A DNA stretch of 6,739 nucleotides from Planctomycetota bacterium. GTDB taxonomy: Bacteria; Planctomycetota; MHYJ01; JACQXL01. Below the pieces are notes generated by a model that saw nothing but the letters and a program-made list of their open reading frames with translations, made no database searches and had not been told where the DNA came from. Within the stretch, counting starts at the first letter, position 1. The number at the start of each line of letters is the position of its first letter. The translations under genes and the position numbers were made by a program. Positions 6,194 through 6,739 of this stretch are shown one piece after another. The DNA lies in the NCBI GenBank assembly GCA_016208805.1, contig JACQXL010000091.1, forward strand, positions 1 to 6,739, given 5' to 3'.

Positions 6194-6682
6194 ATTAACG
6201 AACGTATCCGCATCAGGCAGATTCGCCTGATAGACGAGAACGGCGGACAGGTCGGGGTTATTGCGACCGAAGAGGCCTTGAAGATGGCGCTGGAGCGGGG
6301 CTATGACCTGGTGGAGATATCACCCAACGCCGCACCGCCGGTCTGCAAGATAATGGATTACGGCAAGTATAAATATGCCGCCCATAAAAAGGAACAGAAG
6401 ACAAAGAAGAGACATCACCAGACCAGGATAAAGGAATTGCGGATGAGGCCGATAACCGAGGAGCACGATATCCAGGTAAAAATCAACCACGCCCGCAAGT
6501 TTATTACAGAGGGCGATAAGGTGCTGGTCACGGTCCAGTTCAAGGGCAGACAGATTACCCATAAGGAACTCGGCTACGCACTGCTGGGACGAGTCACCAA
6601 TGAACTGGCCGATGTGGCCAAACTGGAAAAACCGATTACCAAGGAAGGATATAAATTATCAATAATATTGACGGCCAAGTGA
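6194..6682 (+). CDS. infC: Translation initiation factor IF3, rare start codon and disturbed 5' end
   Basis: IF3 binds the 30S subunit, keeps it apart from 50S and checks start codon and initiator tRNA. From the ATT at 6194 the product is 162 residues, close to a normal short IF3. The N-domain runs over about 1-70: INERIRIRQIRLIDENGG, then DLVEISPN and the signature PPVCKIMDYGKYKY. The Lys/His-rich linker (HKKEQKTKKRHH) is at about 68-83. The C-domain has the hallmark ITEEHD, NHARKFITEGDKV and FKGRQITHKELG. An ATT start fits IF3 genes, which often use rare starts for self-control. However, the codon just before is TGA (6191-6193) and the ribosome-binding site is too far upstream. In frame 6177, AUA-UAC-AAA-ACC-UAU would give MYKTY, and one inserted base would join it to RINERIR, a usual IF3 N-terminus. 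A one-base loss, real or in the assembly, is therefore likely. TTG 6278 and ATG 6284 would cut into the N-domain and are not starts. Confidence 0.93.
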   Translation: MNERIRIRQIRLIDENGGQVGVIATEEALKMALERGYDLVEISPNAAPPVCKIMDYGKYKYAAHKKEQKTKKRHHQTRIKELRMRPITEEHDIQVKINHARKFITEGDKVLVTVQFKGRQITHKELGYALLGRVTNELADVAKLEKPITKEGYKLSIILTAK

Positions 6683-6702
6683 AGCCACGGATTACACGGA
6701 TT
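6683..6702 (+). repeat. 20-bp dispersed repeat, copy 2, just after infC
   Basis: It is identical to 5897-5916 and begins at the last base of the infC TGA stop plus one. It continues as ggattattccgtg, giving a 6-bp stem (CACGGA 6695-6700 with TCCGTG 6705-6710). No T-run follows, so it is not a convincing terminator. Confidence 0.8.
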
Positions 6703-6727
6703 ATTCCGTGCGTTTCTGCGGTGAAAT

Positions 6728-6733
6728 AGAGGT
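6728..6733 (+). promoter_or_regulatory. Possible ribosome-binding site of the next gene (outside the window)
   Basis: AGAGGT is followed by AAATTA at the window end; the last A could begin an ATG at 6739. Gene order in many bacteria predicts rpmI (ribosomal protein L35) here, but no coding sequence is visible. Confidence 0.3.
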
Positions 6734-6739
6734 AAATTA

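Noticed and set aside
6278..6682. TTG 6278 or ATG 6284 as the infC start
   Set aside because: Conserved IF3 N-domain sequence (INERIR, RLIDENGG) is encoded upstream from 6194, so these starts would truncate the domain.
6683..6715. Rho-independent terminator after infC
   Set aside because: The stem is only 6 bp, no T-run follows, and a ribosome-binding-like site for the next gene comes shortly after.
1..6739. CRISPR array, tRNA, rRNA or defence system
   Set aside because: There are no regularly spaced direct repeats, no tRNA-like cloverleaf with a conserved TTC arm, and no nuclease, helicase or methylase motifs in any real frame. The cloverleaf at 5928-6103 has stems unlike a tRNA.

Overview
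The window looks like a stretch of a bacterial chromosome, probably from a metagenome. It has two halves facing away from each other. The + strand half (about 4170-6739) carries the housekeeping pair thrS (threonyl-tRNA synthetase) and infC (translation initiation factor IF3). This is the usual bacterial thrS-infC-(rpmI-rplT) order, and a ribosome-binding-like site at the very end of the window hints that the next gene starts just outside it. The - strand half (3969 down to the left edge) carries a large exported, cell-surface-type protein split over three consecutive open frames. The type of giant secreted protein (FG-GAP/VCBS repeats, Ig-like and HYR repeats, a calcium-loop region) and the many short dispersed repeats remind me of planctomycete-like or other repeat-rich uncultured Gram-negative bacteria. 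That placement is a guess from style, not from a search.

Layout on the - strand, in order of transcription: 3969-3079 is a signal peptide plus FG-GAP/VCBS-type repeats, ending in TAG. 3078-1024 is a long region with three Ig-like repeats and two HYR-like modules; it is in the same frame as the first part, so only the TAG separates them. 1031-3 is a third part in another frame, with Asp-rich calcium-loop sequence, entered by a +1 shift around 1030. None of the junctions has a convincing new start site. The simplest reading is one ancestral gene of about 1,320 codons that is now interrupted twice. Its distal end runs into a dispersed repeat (1-48), which supplies the last codons and the stop. 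The alternatives are recoding or base-calling errors.

Layout on the + strand: a 200-bp divergent promoter region, then thrS without the usual N-terminal TGS domain but with all editing and zinc ligands visible. Starting right after the thrS stop is a 176-bp palindromic element (5928-6103) that can fold as a three-armed cloverleaf or as one long hairpin. A small hairpin abuts it, and then comes infC. The infC start is abnormal: a strong Shine-Dalgarno sequence at 6164-6171 is followed at good spacing by AUA codons, but the IF3 frame is closed by TGA at 6191 and reopens at an ATT at 6194. Restoring one base would give an ordinary-looking IF3 N-terminus.

The main theme is repeat traffic. The palindromic element is present between thrS and infC and again (half) at the left edge. 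A 20-bp repeat occurs word for word at the end of thrS, where it encodes the last residues, and just after infC. A diverged inverted copy lies in the infC leader.
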